Of a stretch of DNA of 64,000 bases, positions 11,987-24,425 are shown piece by piece. Every line of letters begins with the position of its first letter. The first letter of the stretch is position 1. The position numbers and the translations under genes are program-made. Origin of the DNA: Pteria penguin (Eukaryota > Mollusca > Bivalvia > Pterioida > Pteriidae); NCBI GenBank assembly GCA_035048485.1, contig CM068585.1, positions 50,607,186 to 50,671,185 of the forward strand, in the 5' to 3' direction. The notes beneath the pieces were generated by a model. That model ran no database searches. It worked only from the letters and a program-made list of their open reading frames with translations, and was not told where the DNA came from.

Positions 11987-12308
11987 GACCGATTCCGATC
12001 ACTTTACACAGATTTGACACCTTCTATACTAGAAGGTTACCTACTTCGACTTCTCCATACATAAATACATATGGAATTCACACGATTTGACTCTTTCTAC
12101 GGGGTATATGTGACGGGTGTTGCTAGCAAGCAGGAGCTGCTCACTCTTCCCGGGCACCTGATCTCACTCCATCACAGGGGTTCACATATGCTCTTCAAGT
12201 AGACATATTTTGTTATTTTCCATTTGTTTTTCATTTTCACTGATTTTGTATGTCCTATGCTTTCATGATTTTTGGACTTGTGGTTTGGATTTATCCATCA
12301 TCTTTACA
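11987..12308 (+). repeat. 3' terminal region of the Naiad-type element
   Basis: Non-coding tail after the reverse transcriptase stop. It contains GACGGGTGTTGCTAGCAAGC and CACCTGATCTCACTCC and ends in TCATCTTTACA. The same block in reverse orientation is at 17125-17368 and 63271-63530, which defines the element end. I looked for a hammerhead ribozyme core, known in some relatives, and did not find one. Confidence 0.8.
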
Positions 12309-14100
12309 TACATAAATAATACAAACCTATAACAAAAGATTACATGATACTGTAGTGTTGTATGCATTTGTCACGAAAAGGCCACCCACCCCACCGTGCG
12401 TATCGTAAATAAACAAATTGAATGTCCGAACGAACAAATTATATTACATGTTCTAGTTATTTAGATATTATAATATGACAAGGTATGACATCTACCATAA
12501 TGTACAAATAGTATCGTGTGTTCAGTTGTACTTGTTACGAACCCACCCTCTCCGTGCAAATGTAAAAAGGCCAATAAGATATAGGTAATTTGAAAACTTA
12601 CGATATTCAGGTAATACTATCCTTTCTCCAAATTACAAGGACCAAATTCCAATACTCCACAACAGACCACACATTTGGAAAGCATAATATTATTTATACA
12701 TGTATACTTTACTGTAAAAAAATACACATCAGTTTACACATCCGTTTGTTGACACATCTTTTGGAGTGTACGAATAAGTAACATACATGTACAAACAGGA
12801 AATAGTATAGATTGAAGACTAAATCTTCAAAATTATACACAAGATTCTGTTCACGATCCTACATAGTGGGTGCATACAATAATGTTATATGTAAATTATG
12901 GGACTCTTCTGGCGTCTTCATTCACAAAGGCATTATTTTAATTTATCTTATTTTGTTTTATTTTGTTCTATTTATTTTATTTCAAGTACAAACATTTTTC
13001 ATCGATAATAGTACGGAAACTGAAGACCATATGACACTTTTTTGATAATTTATATTGTTATTTGCGGGCTAGTACGGTTTTCATACAAATTCAAGAACTA
13101 GTAACATTTTAGCTGAACAACATGCGCTTTTGAAACACGAATGTCCCAGCTGCAAATAAACATAGGTGTCAATTTTCTACCCACGGGTAGAACATTGATG
13201 ACGCTTAGGGAATATACTTACTGTTGAATTTTGTAAACTGTAACAACATTCTATTGAAAGTTATAAGGCACTGCAGAATAACAGAGGTACATACAGACGG
13301 ATGGAACAACCGAACGCTTTTTTGCCCACGATCTCTTCAGATGCAAAAAGCGGAAGGGAAGGCGCAAGTGCTACGAGAACGAATAATGTTTAAAACTCAT
13401 ATATTAATTAGAATTAATAATAATGCTGTTTGTTTGTAACTGTTCGACTTGACATGGATCCCCATTCAGAAAATTATACAAAACATTGCAGAGCTTCTTA
13501 CCCATCCATCACTGTTATCCCAACCCCCTTCCCCCCAAGGAAAGACTAGGTAAAAAGAACATATGCTGTTTGAAGAACAAACAGCTTTTTTTTCTTCTTT
13601 CCATCATTTCTGTCTCTTTAAATGTAAAAATACTTATGATCGAACACTCTGAATTCAGGAAAGTGTCCTTGGGAATGCTATATAGTAATTTCGAATTTCA
13701 TTTTATTTTAGAGGTGAGGTGGGAAGGAGAAGAAATGAGGGAAGGGTTGGGATGCAGAGAAAAGGTGTAAATTTGAGGCCAGTGAACTTGGGCGAATGCC
13801 ATTCGGGTCGAATATAGAAGACAGGTTTAAAAGATAAGGCAAGAAGCGGTTTAGTCAGACAAGACAATTGCGTCTCCTAGCTGCAGTGGATCATGTTTTG
13901 AAATGCAATAACATATGCATGTTTACAAAAAAAAAATCTTTGGCAGCCTCCATGCAAATGGATGTTAGAAAAAGAATGCCGTGTCTGTGAATTTGCCAAG
14001 AGAAACAAAATTGAAATAAAAGATTGTGTCTGTATGGGGAAAATGGAATGGAAATGCAAAAACAATGGAACCAGATTAATAGAATCTAGCACTAGTTTGG
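12309..14100. other. No gene recognised
   Basis: Short unconserved frames only, AT-rich, with oligo-T stretches. Nothing here matches a known domain or a repeat seen elsewhere in the window. Confidence 0.5.
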
Positions 14101-14111
14101 GTTCCAGATAG

Positions 14112-14212
14112 AAAAAGATCAGTCGACGGTTGGATGAATCAACAAATCTCAACCTTGGTGTTAGCCGAGGTTAAGATATGTTGATTCATCCAGCCCGAGA
14201 CTGATCTTTTTT
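14112..14212. repeat. Hairpin-forming inverted repeat
   Basis: Left arm contains AAAAAGATCAGT, TGGATGAATCAACA and ATCTCAACCT. The right arm contains the matching AGGTTAAGAT, TGTTGATTCATCCA and ACTGATCTTTTTT. Arms are about 43 bp with a loop of about 12 bp and a few mismatches. It may be a small foldback transposon. Confidence 0.8.
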
Positions 14213-14471
14213 GTATTTTGAACTATTTTTAATGTTTTTGTTTACTTCCTTTGATGGTCGAAGCCCTGACTGAATAAAAAGATAGCCCGCCGTAATAAAA
14301 TAAAACACCATGATATGCATGTAGAAATTTATATTTTGATAGGATTTTCAACATCAAATTTAACGATAACACAAGAAACTCTAAATCGTGAGTCGCCATG
14401 TTTCATTTGTAAACAATGCAGACGACGCGCGGAAGGATACTAAGTGTTCCTGATAGAATTTTCTAGTACTG

Positions 14472-14474
<3 letters not shown>

Positions 14475-14561
<87 letters not shown>
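14475..14561. repeat. (AT)n microsatellite
   Basis: Pure alternating AT over roughly 87 bp. Confidence 0.95.
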
Positions 14562-14562
<1 letters not shown>

Positions 14563-14837
14563 CATTTAATGTAGGAAAAAAGGCGCAAACTTATACCGAT
14601 ACTTATGTAGGACCGCAAGAAATTTCATGACGTCACAAAGAAAACAAAAGCAGAACTAACATCAATAACAGAAACCTTATGACAGAGATGGCCCAAATGC
14701 CGAATATGGGTTAAATTTTTTTCATCTACATAGACATCTTTAAACGTTCATTAATTCAGAATAATTTATTTGTAATATTTGATTCATCCAACGTAATAAA
14801 TTAAGAAATCTCTTTAAAATTTCCTTTGCCATTGCAG

Positions 14838-15386
14838 ACAAAAGACAACTACGATATTCAAAGAAATGTGGGAGGGAGAGAACATCCAACAAGGGAGGAA
14901 AGAATACATAGTCGATTTTTATAAGGAGTTGGAAAATGCAATAGAAGATGCAACGGAAGTAGGTGAGTAGAGGTATATAGATATTATATACATGTATTTT
15001 CCGTTGCGAAACTTCGTTTATTAGTTACTATTACATTATTACTTCAATGCAGTACATACCTTTTTCATTATGTTGTTTTTTTTAAAGTAAATTCGATGCC
15101 CTTTTGCATTTTCTATAATTTTCATTTCGATCTTTCCTCTTGGTTTTGATCTGGCGGGTTGTCCTTTGGAATTATTTCTGGAATTATTCCCTTTCTCAGC
15201 TTATACATATTTACCCTTTTGTTCAAAGTGTTGAGACTCAATAGAGTCAAATTTAATATAATCTTTTTAATGTAACAACCATATTTACTTAAAACAGTTC
15301 CAATCAATTAATGAATTTCATTACGTATGTGAAAAATATTTTTTTTGGTTTTTACTTAAGATGATGAGGAAGACGATGAAAATTAA
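14838..15386 (+). CDS. Two 3'-terminal exons of an unrecognised gene with acidic C-terminus
   Basis: Exon 14838-14962 follows ATTGCAG and ends at GTAG|GTGAGT. It is open in only one frame and reads ...TTTIFKEMWEGENIQQGRKE... to ...NAIEDATEV. Exon 15361-15386 follows a T-rich acceptor (GGTTTTTACTTAAG), joins in phase 1 and reads DDEEDDEN then TAA. An AATAAA at 15455-15460 supports a 3' end. The encoded part is about 50 residues, hydrophilic and acidic. No upstream exon was found with confidence between 12300 and 14800. Product unknown. It might be a tail exon of a more distant gene, or belong to the Tnp2-like element just downstream. Confidence 0.42.
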
Positions 15387-17124
15387 TGGAGAATACGAAT
15401 TAAGATCCGGTAACCTTTTTCATTATAAATTTACTATTTACATAACTAAATGTAAATAAATCATCATCGAATGATATATTTATTGAATAATATTAATTAT
15501 TCTACCGAGGTTATTTTCATGCATCAAATGCCCTTAAACAATGTTGAAATAGTCTGATAGTATGGTCAGGATGGGCAAAAATATTAGAGGACATGTGTGA
15601 GTCAAGCTTATGAAAAGTAGAATTGTGTATGATATGAACAGTTTTCGTGAGAATGCAACTCGAAGATAAAAAAGATGTTGAATCGGGTACAGATGACATT
15701 TCGCACCAAATCCTAAATGGCGAACTTTAGTTGACACGTTTTGTGAACACTGTGGAAAGTTTCGTGAAGAAAGAACTAGAAATGGTCGTGCAGGTTTGAT
15801 TTATTCAACATAATACAAAATATGCAATTGTGCATAATCATGCAATATTGTTTCTGCAATGTGCTGCACTTGAATTCACATCATTGAAGGTGCGAACGTA
15901 TCGTTTTGACATTCATGTCTTACGATGGCGTGCGGTTTTGTTGGCAGGCCCGTAAAGAGATTTCCTATTTCTATGTCCTATTTCCTTCGGGCCCCAGGAG
16001 ATACCTATTTATGGCTGTTATAGTGTTAAGTGACTATTATAGCTATAAATGCTAAAATCCCGAACCTGATGGCGGTCTCTTCTAATGTCGATCTACTTTA
16101 AAAAGCGGCAAAAAGAACAATTGAAGAATAATATGACCAATGAAATGACCGGATTTACGCGAGTTGTGTTAGGTCGCCCCAAGGTTAAGTCGCCCCAGAG
16201 TAAAATCGCCAAATATCGGTCAAGTCGCCTCACACTGTCAAGTCAAGTCACCCCAACTGATTGTTTTCAAACACTATCTGTGTTAATTATCAAACATCTC
16301 AATGTATTCTCCTAATTGTACTAACATTTGGTTAAAAGATGTTGGTAATAATGGAGGTACATGTACTGATGGACATAGAAAAGAAGATAATGAAAGAAGA
16401 TATTAGATTGAATAAGATACATAGAATAAATTTTGATGGCCAAAATCCAGCAATCATTATGTCAAAGAAATAATTTTCAATAACATAAGAAAATAGATAA
16501 TTTGTTTTTCATAATGCGTAATGAGAGTGTTAAATAAATGGCGGTCAACTCAAACTGGAAAAATTAATAAGAGTTTAGAAAATAGAAATAAATTACACAA
16601 AACGATGTTTTAAGATAATTTAAACTTAAGAAATATTAACGTTATTAGATTACAAATATGAAAAATCGTCGCTATCTCAATAAAACATATAGTTGTTCCT
16701 TATTATAATGGAATATCTATTTCAAAGGTTTCATTTCAAAATTTAGTTTCTTGAATTTATATATGATTTTTTCTCATTTTTTGATTTTTTTTTATATTTT
16801 TATTTATTTAATGGCATGCTGTGGAATAGCAGTTCAAATCTTGTTTTGACCCCCTGTCTCTTTTTTCGCTATCATGTCATTTTACTTCAAAACAAGTTTT
16901 TAAAAATTTCCAATTCCTAAAATGATTTTCTTGAGGTTTACGAATTTTAATTTAGCAAGTAGTCAGTTGTGTGTGAATGATCAATTTGTGCTCAGGTGAG
17001 CAATATAGGTCCATTTTGAGCCGCTTATTTTCCTATCTTTCTGACTGTTTGTCCTTCTGACATTGAAAATTTAACCTTGGCAATAACTTATGAATCATGA
17101 GAGACAGAGACTTGATAATTATAT
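15387..17124. other. No gene recognised
   Basis: AT-rich sequence. 16168-16260 has a loose AAGTCGCC(C/T)C reiteration of four or five copies. No exon or transposon domain seen. Confidence 0.5.
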
Positions 17125-17368
17125 GTAAAGATGATGGATAAATCCAAACCACAAATCCAAAAATCATGAAACCATAGGACATACAAAATAAGTGAAAATG
17201 AAAAACAAATGGAAAATAACAAAATATGTTTACTTGAAGAGCATATGTGAACCCCTGTGATGGAGTGAGATCAGGTGCCCGGGGAGAGTGAGCATCTCCT
17301 GCTTGCTAGCAACACCCGTCACATATACCCCGTAGAAAGAGTCAACTCGTGTGAATTCCATATGTATA
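17125..17368 (-). mobile_element. Solo 3' end of Naiad-type Penelope-like element
   Basis: Reverse complement of 12060-12308 with few differences, including ATGATGGATAAATCCAAACC, GGAGTGAGATCAGGTGCCCG and GCTTGCTAGCAACACCCGTC. No reverse transcriptase sequence follows, so this is a heavily 5'-truncated insertion, as expected of target-primed reverse transcription. Confidence 0.85.
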
Positions 17369-17515
17369 TTTGGCATACATAATCCATTACTGAAGCCTTT
17401 CAGTTGGCACCAAGGTCAACAACCTAAAAATATAAATTTTGGACTTTGTAACAAGGTATGCGTTAACTATAAATTTGTTTCATCTTAATTTTATACTTTT
17501 TTCATTTTAGAATAA

Positions 17516-19735
17516 ATGGGACGTCATTCCATACGAGAAAAAAGGAGACAAAGAAGGTTGAAAAGTAAAGCCAAAAGACTCCATTCAACCATTCAACCAT
17601 TCAAGACGATTATAGATGATGAAGATAACGCAACCTCAGACAGTGATCAAATACCTGGTACTAGTAAATTATTGTGTTAAAGATAACTTAAGATATATTG
17701 AAAAGGAGATAAAAAAGGAAAAACAAAAACAAAAACAAAACGAAAGATTTACATGTATGTGCTGATATGAAAATAGAGAATCTGATTACATGACAGCAAA
17801 AGACCATTTTTTTTGCAGATGGCCGAGAAGTGGTTAAACTAAAAAAAGAATTAGAAGATGAAATATGTAATAGAAAGAGGTGTTTAAATTTTAACAATTA
17901 TTGTGTACATTTAGTAAAGTTTTATAGAAATTAGTTAAGTCATTGTAAAATCTGTAAAATGTAAAAGTCTCTTTGTTTGTGAATATAATTCATAGTGAGT
18001 GTTTGAACATCAAGGTCATTTATCTTATTTAATTTGTATACATAACAAACAGAAAACTGCCATCACAGAAGAGACATAACCTTTAATTTACAGCGACGAT
18101 AAAAGAAAAAAAAATACTTTGAAAAGAGAATATAATTTTCTTTTTATTATATAATCTGTTATTTTCATGATTGTATTAAATATAATTTTCTCATTGTATG
18201 TTTTAACTTTCCTAGACCAGTCAAGCTAATAAATGAGATACGCCGTCATCTGCCTGTCCGTTTTTCTATAAACAGTTCTTGTTTTAGAATTACGATTTTT
18301 AATTGATAATTGTGAGTCTGCTGTATATTTATTTAGATAAAGAATATATTTTAAATACATCGATTTTCTCTGGATAATAGCCTGAAAAAACGTAAATTGT
18401 CAGCTTTACATGTCGCTCAAAGAAGAAAATAATTTAGGGAAGAATGTCCTGATATTAAGTGGTCATTTACAGCAAGGTATTTTCTAACCCATAGATAGAA
18501 ACATTTTAGAAATAATGTATGGCTTTATTCTAAAAAGCAAAATCATGATACCTCTCATTGTAATATGCAAAGTGATATTGAAATCATTTTATCAGAAAAT
18601 AATTCATCAGATGATAATATATGTTCTCAGAGAATATCTGAAGTTTTCTCAACCCACATGAAAAAAAGATAAGTAACAGCAAGTCTAATATTAGTACATT
18701 TACGGAATCTGATAGTGAGGTATGGGATAGTTTATCGGTTGATGATTTACATTTAGATTTACAAGTTTCAGATAAAAAAAAAAAGATGACTCATTCAGAC
18801 CTTGTTGCTTATCAAAACATTTCATTAGGAACTCTTTTAATATGGTTATGTGTATCTCTTTGTTCCCGGCAAGCATTTTGTAAGCTTCCAGATTCTGCAA
18901 CGAATAGTTTATTGTCATTTTTATCAGACTTTTTCCATACAACTGGAAAAGATTCTATAATTTTGTTTTGCTGCTGCTTTTCAGGATCAATTTATTTATT
19001 GTGGAATAGAGTAGGTTTGACTAAAGATAATTTTCAGAATATGTTGTCTGTAGAAAATGTTTTTCAATTTACTCGTATGAAAGTTGTCTATTGAAGGTCA
19101 AACAGCATCTGTTTGCATGTTAAAAGCAGCAAAAACACAACCAGAGAAAGTTGATTTTGAGAGCTCTTTAGGCGTATAATTTTCAAAACTTAGTGAAATT
19201 GACTACTTTGACCCTGTGCGCATGTCGATAGTTGATCGAATGCGCAATCTATTTCAAGGAACAGCAACGAAAATCGTGAAGTTGTGGCTAAATTTTAAGA
19301 TATTTAACCCCTCTCAATTTACTATGATTCAAGAACAAGTTGATTTTGTAGATGCAGCAAGTAATATAGGGGCCATACCTAGAAAAGCTTCAGCTTTTGG
19401 GGGGGGTTCACTTTTGAACAGTGGAAAAATTGGACAATTTTTTTTTTTCAATTTTTGCATTAATGGACATTATGCCCAAAAATGATCTTGAGATTTGGAG
19501 AAATTCTGTACTTGCCTGTAGGGTCATAACATCAAAATTTGTTTCTTTGGCAGACGTCAAAATGCTTGAAAGATTTATTATTGTTTTTTGTAAAGGTTTT
19601 GAAAATACTTATGGTGCATTTATGGTACACCAAATATTCACTTACATTGTCATTTATCTCAGTATGTCCTGGATTATGGTCCAGTGTATTCCTTTTGACT
19701 TTTTAGTTTTGAATGATATAATGGTCATTAGGTAA
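17516..19735 (+). pseudogene. Tnp2-like DNA transposase, internally deleted and frameshifted
   Basis: Exon 17516-17657 starts with ATG after an acceptor and encodes a very basic N-terminus (REKRRQRRLKSKAKR) then an acidic patch. It joins in phase to 17819 onward (REVVKLKKELEDE). Later blocks: 18786-19094 (SATNSLLSFLSDFFH), then 19100-19300 with FDPVRMSIVDRMRNLFQGT, 19366-19400 IGAIPRKAS, and 19421-19735 QWKNW/MPKNDLEIW/CRVITSKF/FENTYG, followed after a frame change by GNMPGNSRSIEL near 19737-19775. These are the order and motifs of the C-terminal half of Tnp2-type transposase proteins (EnSpm/CACTA-like). The part between 19094 and 19100, which should hold several hundred residues of catalytic core, is absent. 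Stops and shifts confirm it is dead. Confidence 0.75.
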
Positions 19736-19785
19736 TATGCCTGGCAACAGCAGGTCAATCGAGTTGCAGTTTAGTTTTCATATAG

Positions 19786-20570
19786 GGATGTTTTGTCCGG
19801 TGCCAGTTGGTTAAAGTAATTATTCAAGGATGTTTCACTTTGCCAATATAATTTGTACAGAGTATTGTATCCTATGCGGGTTGATATCGATATATAATGC
19901 TCTCATGGAATAGTGTTTCGTCCTGTGCAAGTTGGCTATGGCTTTTATGGAAGGATTTTTCCACTATGCTAGGTTGGTTTGTATAGAGGGGTTTTTCATC
20001 TTTGCCAGTTGATATCAAATTGAAAGGCCCACATGGAATCGTGTTTCGTCCTGTGCCAGCTGGCTTTGGCTTTCCTGGAAGGATGTTTCACTATTTTAGT
20101 TATTTTTCATAGAATGGTGTTTCGTCTTGTGCCAGTTGGTCAAGGCTATCATTGAAAAATGTGTAATTTTGCATATTTAGCTGGTATGGAGTATTTCATC
20201 CTGTGTCATTTGGTATCGAAATCTAAGACCCTTATGAAATAGTGTTTCGTCCTGTGACAGTTGCCTATGGCTTTCATGGAAGTATCACTATGTCAGTTTA
20301 GTTTTCATAGAGGGGTTTCAGTTGATATCAAAGTATAACACTCTCATTTATTAGTGTTTCGTCCTGTGCCAGTTAGTTAAGGTCATCATGGAATGATGTT
20401 TCATGTTGCCAATTAAATTTGTATAGAGTATGTCGTCCCGTACCGTACATTATCAAAGTGTAAATAGTGTTTTGTCCTATGTCAGTTGGTTATTTCTTTC
20501 TGGGAGAGAGTTTCGCTATGTCAGTTTACTTTTTATAGAAGGATGTTTCGTCTTGTTCCAATCAGTTGAG
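19786..20570. repeat. Degenerate tandem repeat with TGTTTCGTCCTGTGCCAGTTGG core
   Basis: Eight recognisable cores start near 19786, 19913, 20040, 20115, 20241, 20353, 20468 and 20541, so spacing is mostly 112-127 bp with two intervals near 75. Between cores sits a second motif like TTTCACTATGTCAGTTTAGTTTTCATAGA. The array starts exactly where the Tnp2-like reading frame fades, so it may have grown from the transposase 3' end. Confidence 0.8.
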
Positions 20571-20654
20571 GCCATGATGAAAGAATGTTTAAACTTTATT
20601 TATTATAAAACGATTAAGAAACAAGTTAACAACTAATGTATAAACCTTGTTCGT

Positions 20655-20770
20655 TTGCGCGGATCTAGGTGTAAGGGTGTTGTTTGTGTGGGAGAAAACC
20701 GGAGTACCCGGTAAAACCCCACGAAGCCAAGTTGGTGACAGCCCAACCATCTCACATACTACGCTGCCAG
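20655..20770 (+). repeat. Dispersed repeat with GGAGTACCCGG motif
   Basis: TGTGGGAGAAAACCGGAGTA followed by CCCGGTAAAACCCCACGA resembles a consensus (GGGAGGAAACCGGAGTACCC) seen in many invertebrate repeats. It lies at the end of the Tnp2-like relic and is probably part of it. Confidence 0.45.
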
Positions 20771-22879
20771 TTACAGCTAGTATGTATTCTATGACAGATG
20801 TGGTTTTATTCTAAAATAGTTAGCTTCAATTTTGAAAATGTTTAACTCTTTCGATGTCATTTTATGAATTTTAAATTCTATAAATTGTCCATTCATCTTT
20901 TTGCATACAATGTCTTAATCAAATGCATCAATGATGATGAATTCTTATACATAATTAATGACACATATTTTAAGAAATAGTACAATGGTAGAAAGATTCA
21001 TATATTTTTATTTCCTATTTTCAAAAATGGGATCATATATGACAAAGTTGTATTTACATATTTGTATATGCGAATATTCCAGTCTTGTGTTACCATCTGA
21101 ATGTGTGAAATTGTATTTTGAATAAACATGCATCTTCAGAAATTCAATTAATACAAATACATTGATTTTTCTCTCCTTTTTTCATGTATTTTATTTGTTC
21201 ATACTCATATAAGAATGAGACAAATTAATATGTTTCTAGTTGCATACAAAAAGAAACATGGGGCCTGAGGCAAGATGGTAAATTTTGTACTTAGTGATAT
21301 AAATTAACTAACACAGGAATTACATCATGTATAATGCACATGATCAACATTAGAAATGTCCAACTGCCATTTAGATCCTTTTGTCCAAAAAATCACATAT
21401 AACATCAATATTTCTGAAGACATCGGGAGTTGTTTAGATAATCAAAACAATTTAGTCGTAAGTGAAAATCCTTTTTTTTACATGTATTTGAGCTGAATTA
21501 TTTGAATAGGAGTTTTTACATAGTAAAATTTAACCAAACATTTATATTCATATAAGAATGAAATTTTGTAATAAATATAGAAATTCAGTCACCAAATATG
21601 GAAGAAATCTGTATTTCTAAGAAATGTAGCCTTTTAAAAATTATTTATCCAATGGAGTTAACGTTCTTGGCCATCTTTAACCCCCTAACAAAACTAATAT
21701 TTGTTACAGTACTATTATTCTGTCATATAAATTACAACGATTTTTGCAACGTTGCTTATGTATGAATTTCTTACGGTACAGTTGGGAATGTGAAAAAAAA
21801 TGCAATTTATGTTTGAGCACACAGATTTTGCAGTCCAGAGATTGAATAAATCAAAGGTAATGCTTATCATCGACCGGCTGATTTTTAACATAACGTGGAT
21901 GTGGATTGTTCTTTGATGGGATGATAATCAAGCACAAGGAAGCATACACATGTATATTACCTCTGATTTCAGTGATGAATTAAGTTATTTACAAGTTGAT
22001 ACATAAGATGGAACAGGCATACAGCTCCATGTCTGAACATTAAAATGAAGATTTTCAACTGAAAGAGTACTAGAACAATTCTAAATATTATAAATCTGCA
22101 TGGAGCCTAAACGAGATTAAAGATGCAGCTATTCTGGAGTTAGACTTGTTTTAAATCTCCAAATAAAATTCTGAGTAAACATGATTTCATACACCTGATT
22201 TAATTTACATTTAAAGTAGTTAAACTTCTATTAAACTTGAGATATAGTTTATTATTAAACTTCTCGTGACTCCACATATAATATAGGATTAAATTTCAAT
22301 GATATATTCAACGTCGAGTATAATTCAATTTTAACGAAGTATAATTTTCATTAAACGTCATTTTTCATGCAGTGAGCTACGTATATTACATATGCACCTA
22401 CATGGACGTCCGCTGGTGTCGAAGATGCGATATTTCCACCTCGGAACTGAGCCACTTGCAACAAATCTCAGATCGCAACTTCACTTCCGGTGTCTGCTAA
22501 GCATGCTGTCATATATGTACGTCATTGGTACAACCTTTTTTCGCCGTGGCGTGACGTTATATGCGGCATGCTTTGAAGGCTAGCCGAAGCCACCGTAACA
22601 AAATAATAATAATAATAAAATGTCTTCCATAGATGGCGTTTTATAAAAATGTCATATATAGACATTTCAACAAAATACTTTGTAAATGGAGTAAATATCC
22701 AAAGGTGATTCTACATGCAAAATATCACCATGGTCAATTACATATGTCTTTGGACTATTTTGCATGACTCTATCCGAGACGAGCACTTAAATGCTACGAA
22801 CGCACCTTGAATCATAAGATAAAAACAGATTACGTAACATAAACAACCGATAAAGTACTATCAGCTATCGAAGTCCAAA
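20771..22879. other. No gene recognised
   Basis: AT-rich non-coding sequence. Only short frames; the longest near 22392-22583 has no recognisable domain. Confidence 0.5.
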
Positions 22880-23760
22880 AGGAGAGGTTAAATTATGAAA
22901 TTGTCCCATACAAACCGATGCAAGCCCCCGGGAAATACAACATCTCGGGATCAGGAAGTGTGAGCGTCTCCTGTTTGCATACAACACACGTTGCAACAGG
23001 TATATGGAAAGGTAAATTTGGATGAAGGTCCCAATTCACACAGGAATGTATATAAATTGTAAAAGAGACATCGTATTTGCCATTCAATCGACCTCCAGAA
23101 CGTCATAAATCATTCCGCAAAGCGATATCTCATACTCTCTTATGTGATCACCGAAGAGACCGTAGAACTTACTCAGTGATGACTTCAGGCGTTCTGTAAC
23201 ATAATCCTGAACAAGTAGCTGATCAGTCAGCCGTTTAGCTCCTGAGACAAAACCTTTGTATTTCGAACATGCCCCGGAGTACCTTATAAGCTGAGGTAGA
23301 AAAATGCCATAGGCGGTAGAGGAAGGAATGTTACTACTCAGAAAAAGAGAAGTTCGATATGTCAAAGTTGGAATCATCAGGCACAGGGAGGTGTTCAAGT
23401 GATCGTTATCATCCAAAGATTTGTGTATCCAAGTATAAAATATATATGTCACCGTCTGTCGTCGCTTTGATCTCCAGTTTGTGCATTTCGTGTGGTAATC
23501 CCTATAGTTAGGGTTATTAATTCACAATACATCATCTATGTATCTGTAATTAAAATTAAACTGAGATGCAAGGTCTGAACAAACTTCGCTTCGTATGAAT
23601 ATATGAAATATCAGTCAGTAGTGGGACGCAGTTATTACCTATAGGAATGCCAACGATCTGGTGAAAAACTGTTTTTCCAAACCACAGATATTTGAAGCTC
23701 TGTAAGTCCACAAAACACATCTATTATGTCCCTACAGAGGTAAACACAAAAGAAAAAAGA
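22880..23760 (-). pseudogene. Penelope-like reverse transcriptase relic
   Basis: On the minus strand 23452-23084 reads HLNTSL..., SSNIPSSTAYGIFLPQLIRY and SLSKFYGLFGDHIREYEISL up to a stop after VLEVD. This matches the C-terminal thumb of the element at 8763-12308. Further upstream (about 23700-23500) broken pieces give FHQIVGIPIG and FNYRYIDD, the motif B and C regions. The protein again ends without a GIY-YIG domain, so this is another, more diverged Naiad-type copy. Many stops. Confidence 0.8.
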
Positions 23761-24204
23761 AAGGTATTCAACGATTTTGGAAATAAAATTACCACTGATT
23801 CAGACACTCATTTCGGCCATTGAAATCGGGAATGTGCACAATTTCAGCTCAGTGCCACATAGTTCGACATCGGAACTAATACCTTACACAATGCGTTTGT
23901 CAATCTATGCACATTATCCCGTATTTCAAGAGCGATTTATCCGCGTCAATTTACCGAACCTGTTGAAGACTACTTCTACGAATTTGACCTTTACCTTCGG
24001 AATGTTGCGCGTCATAACGGGAATATGAAAATAGTTATCGTAGTTGTTTCTATATTCCACTGTAATTAATGACTGCAAGCAAAAATTAAAACATAAAATA
24101 CACAGAAAAAATCATCCTTATATAGTTTCAGAAAGATATTGCAAATTGAATATCTAATTTGAGTTTTCAACCTTATTCAGAGCGGATCCCTCCGAAGGTG
24201 AAGG

Positions 24205-24425
24205 TCAAACCGGTGTGGTTCAGTGGATAAGGTGCACGGCTCGTGACCGAGAGGTCCCGGGCTTGACTCCCGCCCTAGGTGCACCGGTGTTCTGTCTTTC
24301 GGATGAGACAGTAAAAACCGAAGTCCCGTGTCTAAATTTCTCTGCAATGCATCAGGCAGATGCCGTCACCATATACGTGAAATACTCGTGGAGTGACGTA
24401 AAACAATATTTAATCAATCCGAAGG
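24205..24425 (+). repeat. tRNA-derived SINE, well preserved
   Basis: The tRNA-like head has an A box TGGTTCAGTGG (24216-24226) and a B box GGCTTGACTCC (24260-24270), flanked by GGTGCAC/GTGCACC. The body includes TTTCGGATGAGACAGTAAAA, CAATGCATCAGGCAGATGCC, GTCACCATATACGTG and GTGACGTAAAACAATA, and ends in TAATCAATC. The same family is at 43652, 51005 (minus) and 54590. An internal RNA polymerase III promoter is implied. The head is followed directly by the body, so it is not a tRNA gene. Confidence 0.88.

Larger units (their letters stand above)
8763..12308 (+). mobile_element. Penelope-like retroelement with permuted domains (Naiad-type)
   Basis: A GIY-YIG endonuclease frame (9009-10349) lies upstream of a Penelope-type reverse transcriptase (about 10325-11986). 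This order is the reverse of canonical Penelope elements and is that of the Naiad/Chlamys clade. The reverse transcriptase ends at a stop with no endonuclease after it. The 3' end is set at 12308, because reversed copies of 12060-12308 occur at 17125-17368 and 63271-63530. The 5' border is uncertain: 8763-8820 resembles 47295-47352 and may be element leader. At least two frameshifts separate the domains, so this copy is dead. It lies about 240 bp after the end of family member 1. Confidence 0.85.

Noticed and set aside
11987..12308. Hammerhead ribozyme in the Penelope-like terminal region
   Set aside because: Scanned both strands here and elsewhere for the CTGATGA plus GAAA core; single CTGATGA matches (for example 62390) have no adjoining stem and GAAA.
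24213..24286. Possible tRNA gene
   Set aside because: A and B boxes are present but a cloverleaf with a proper anticodon arm could not be drawn, and the sequence runs on into a repeated SINE body.
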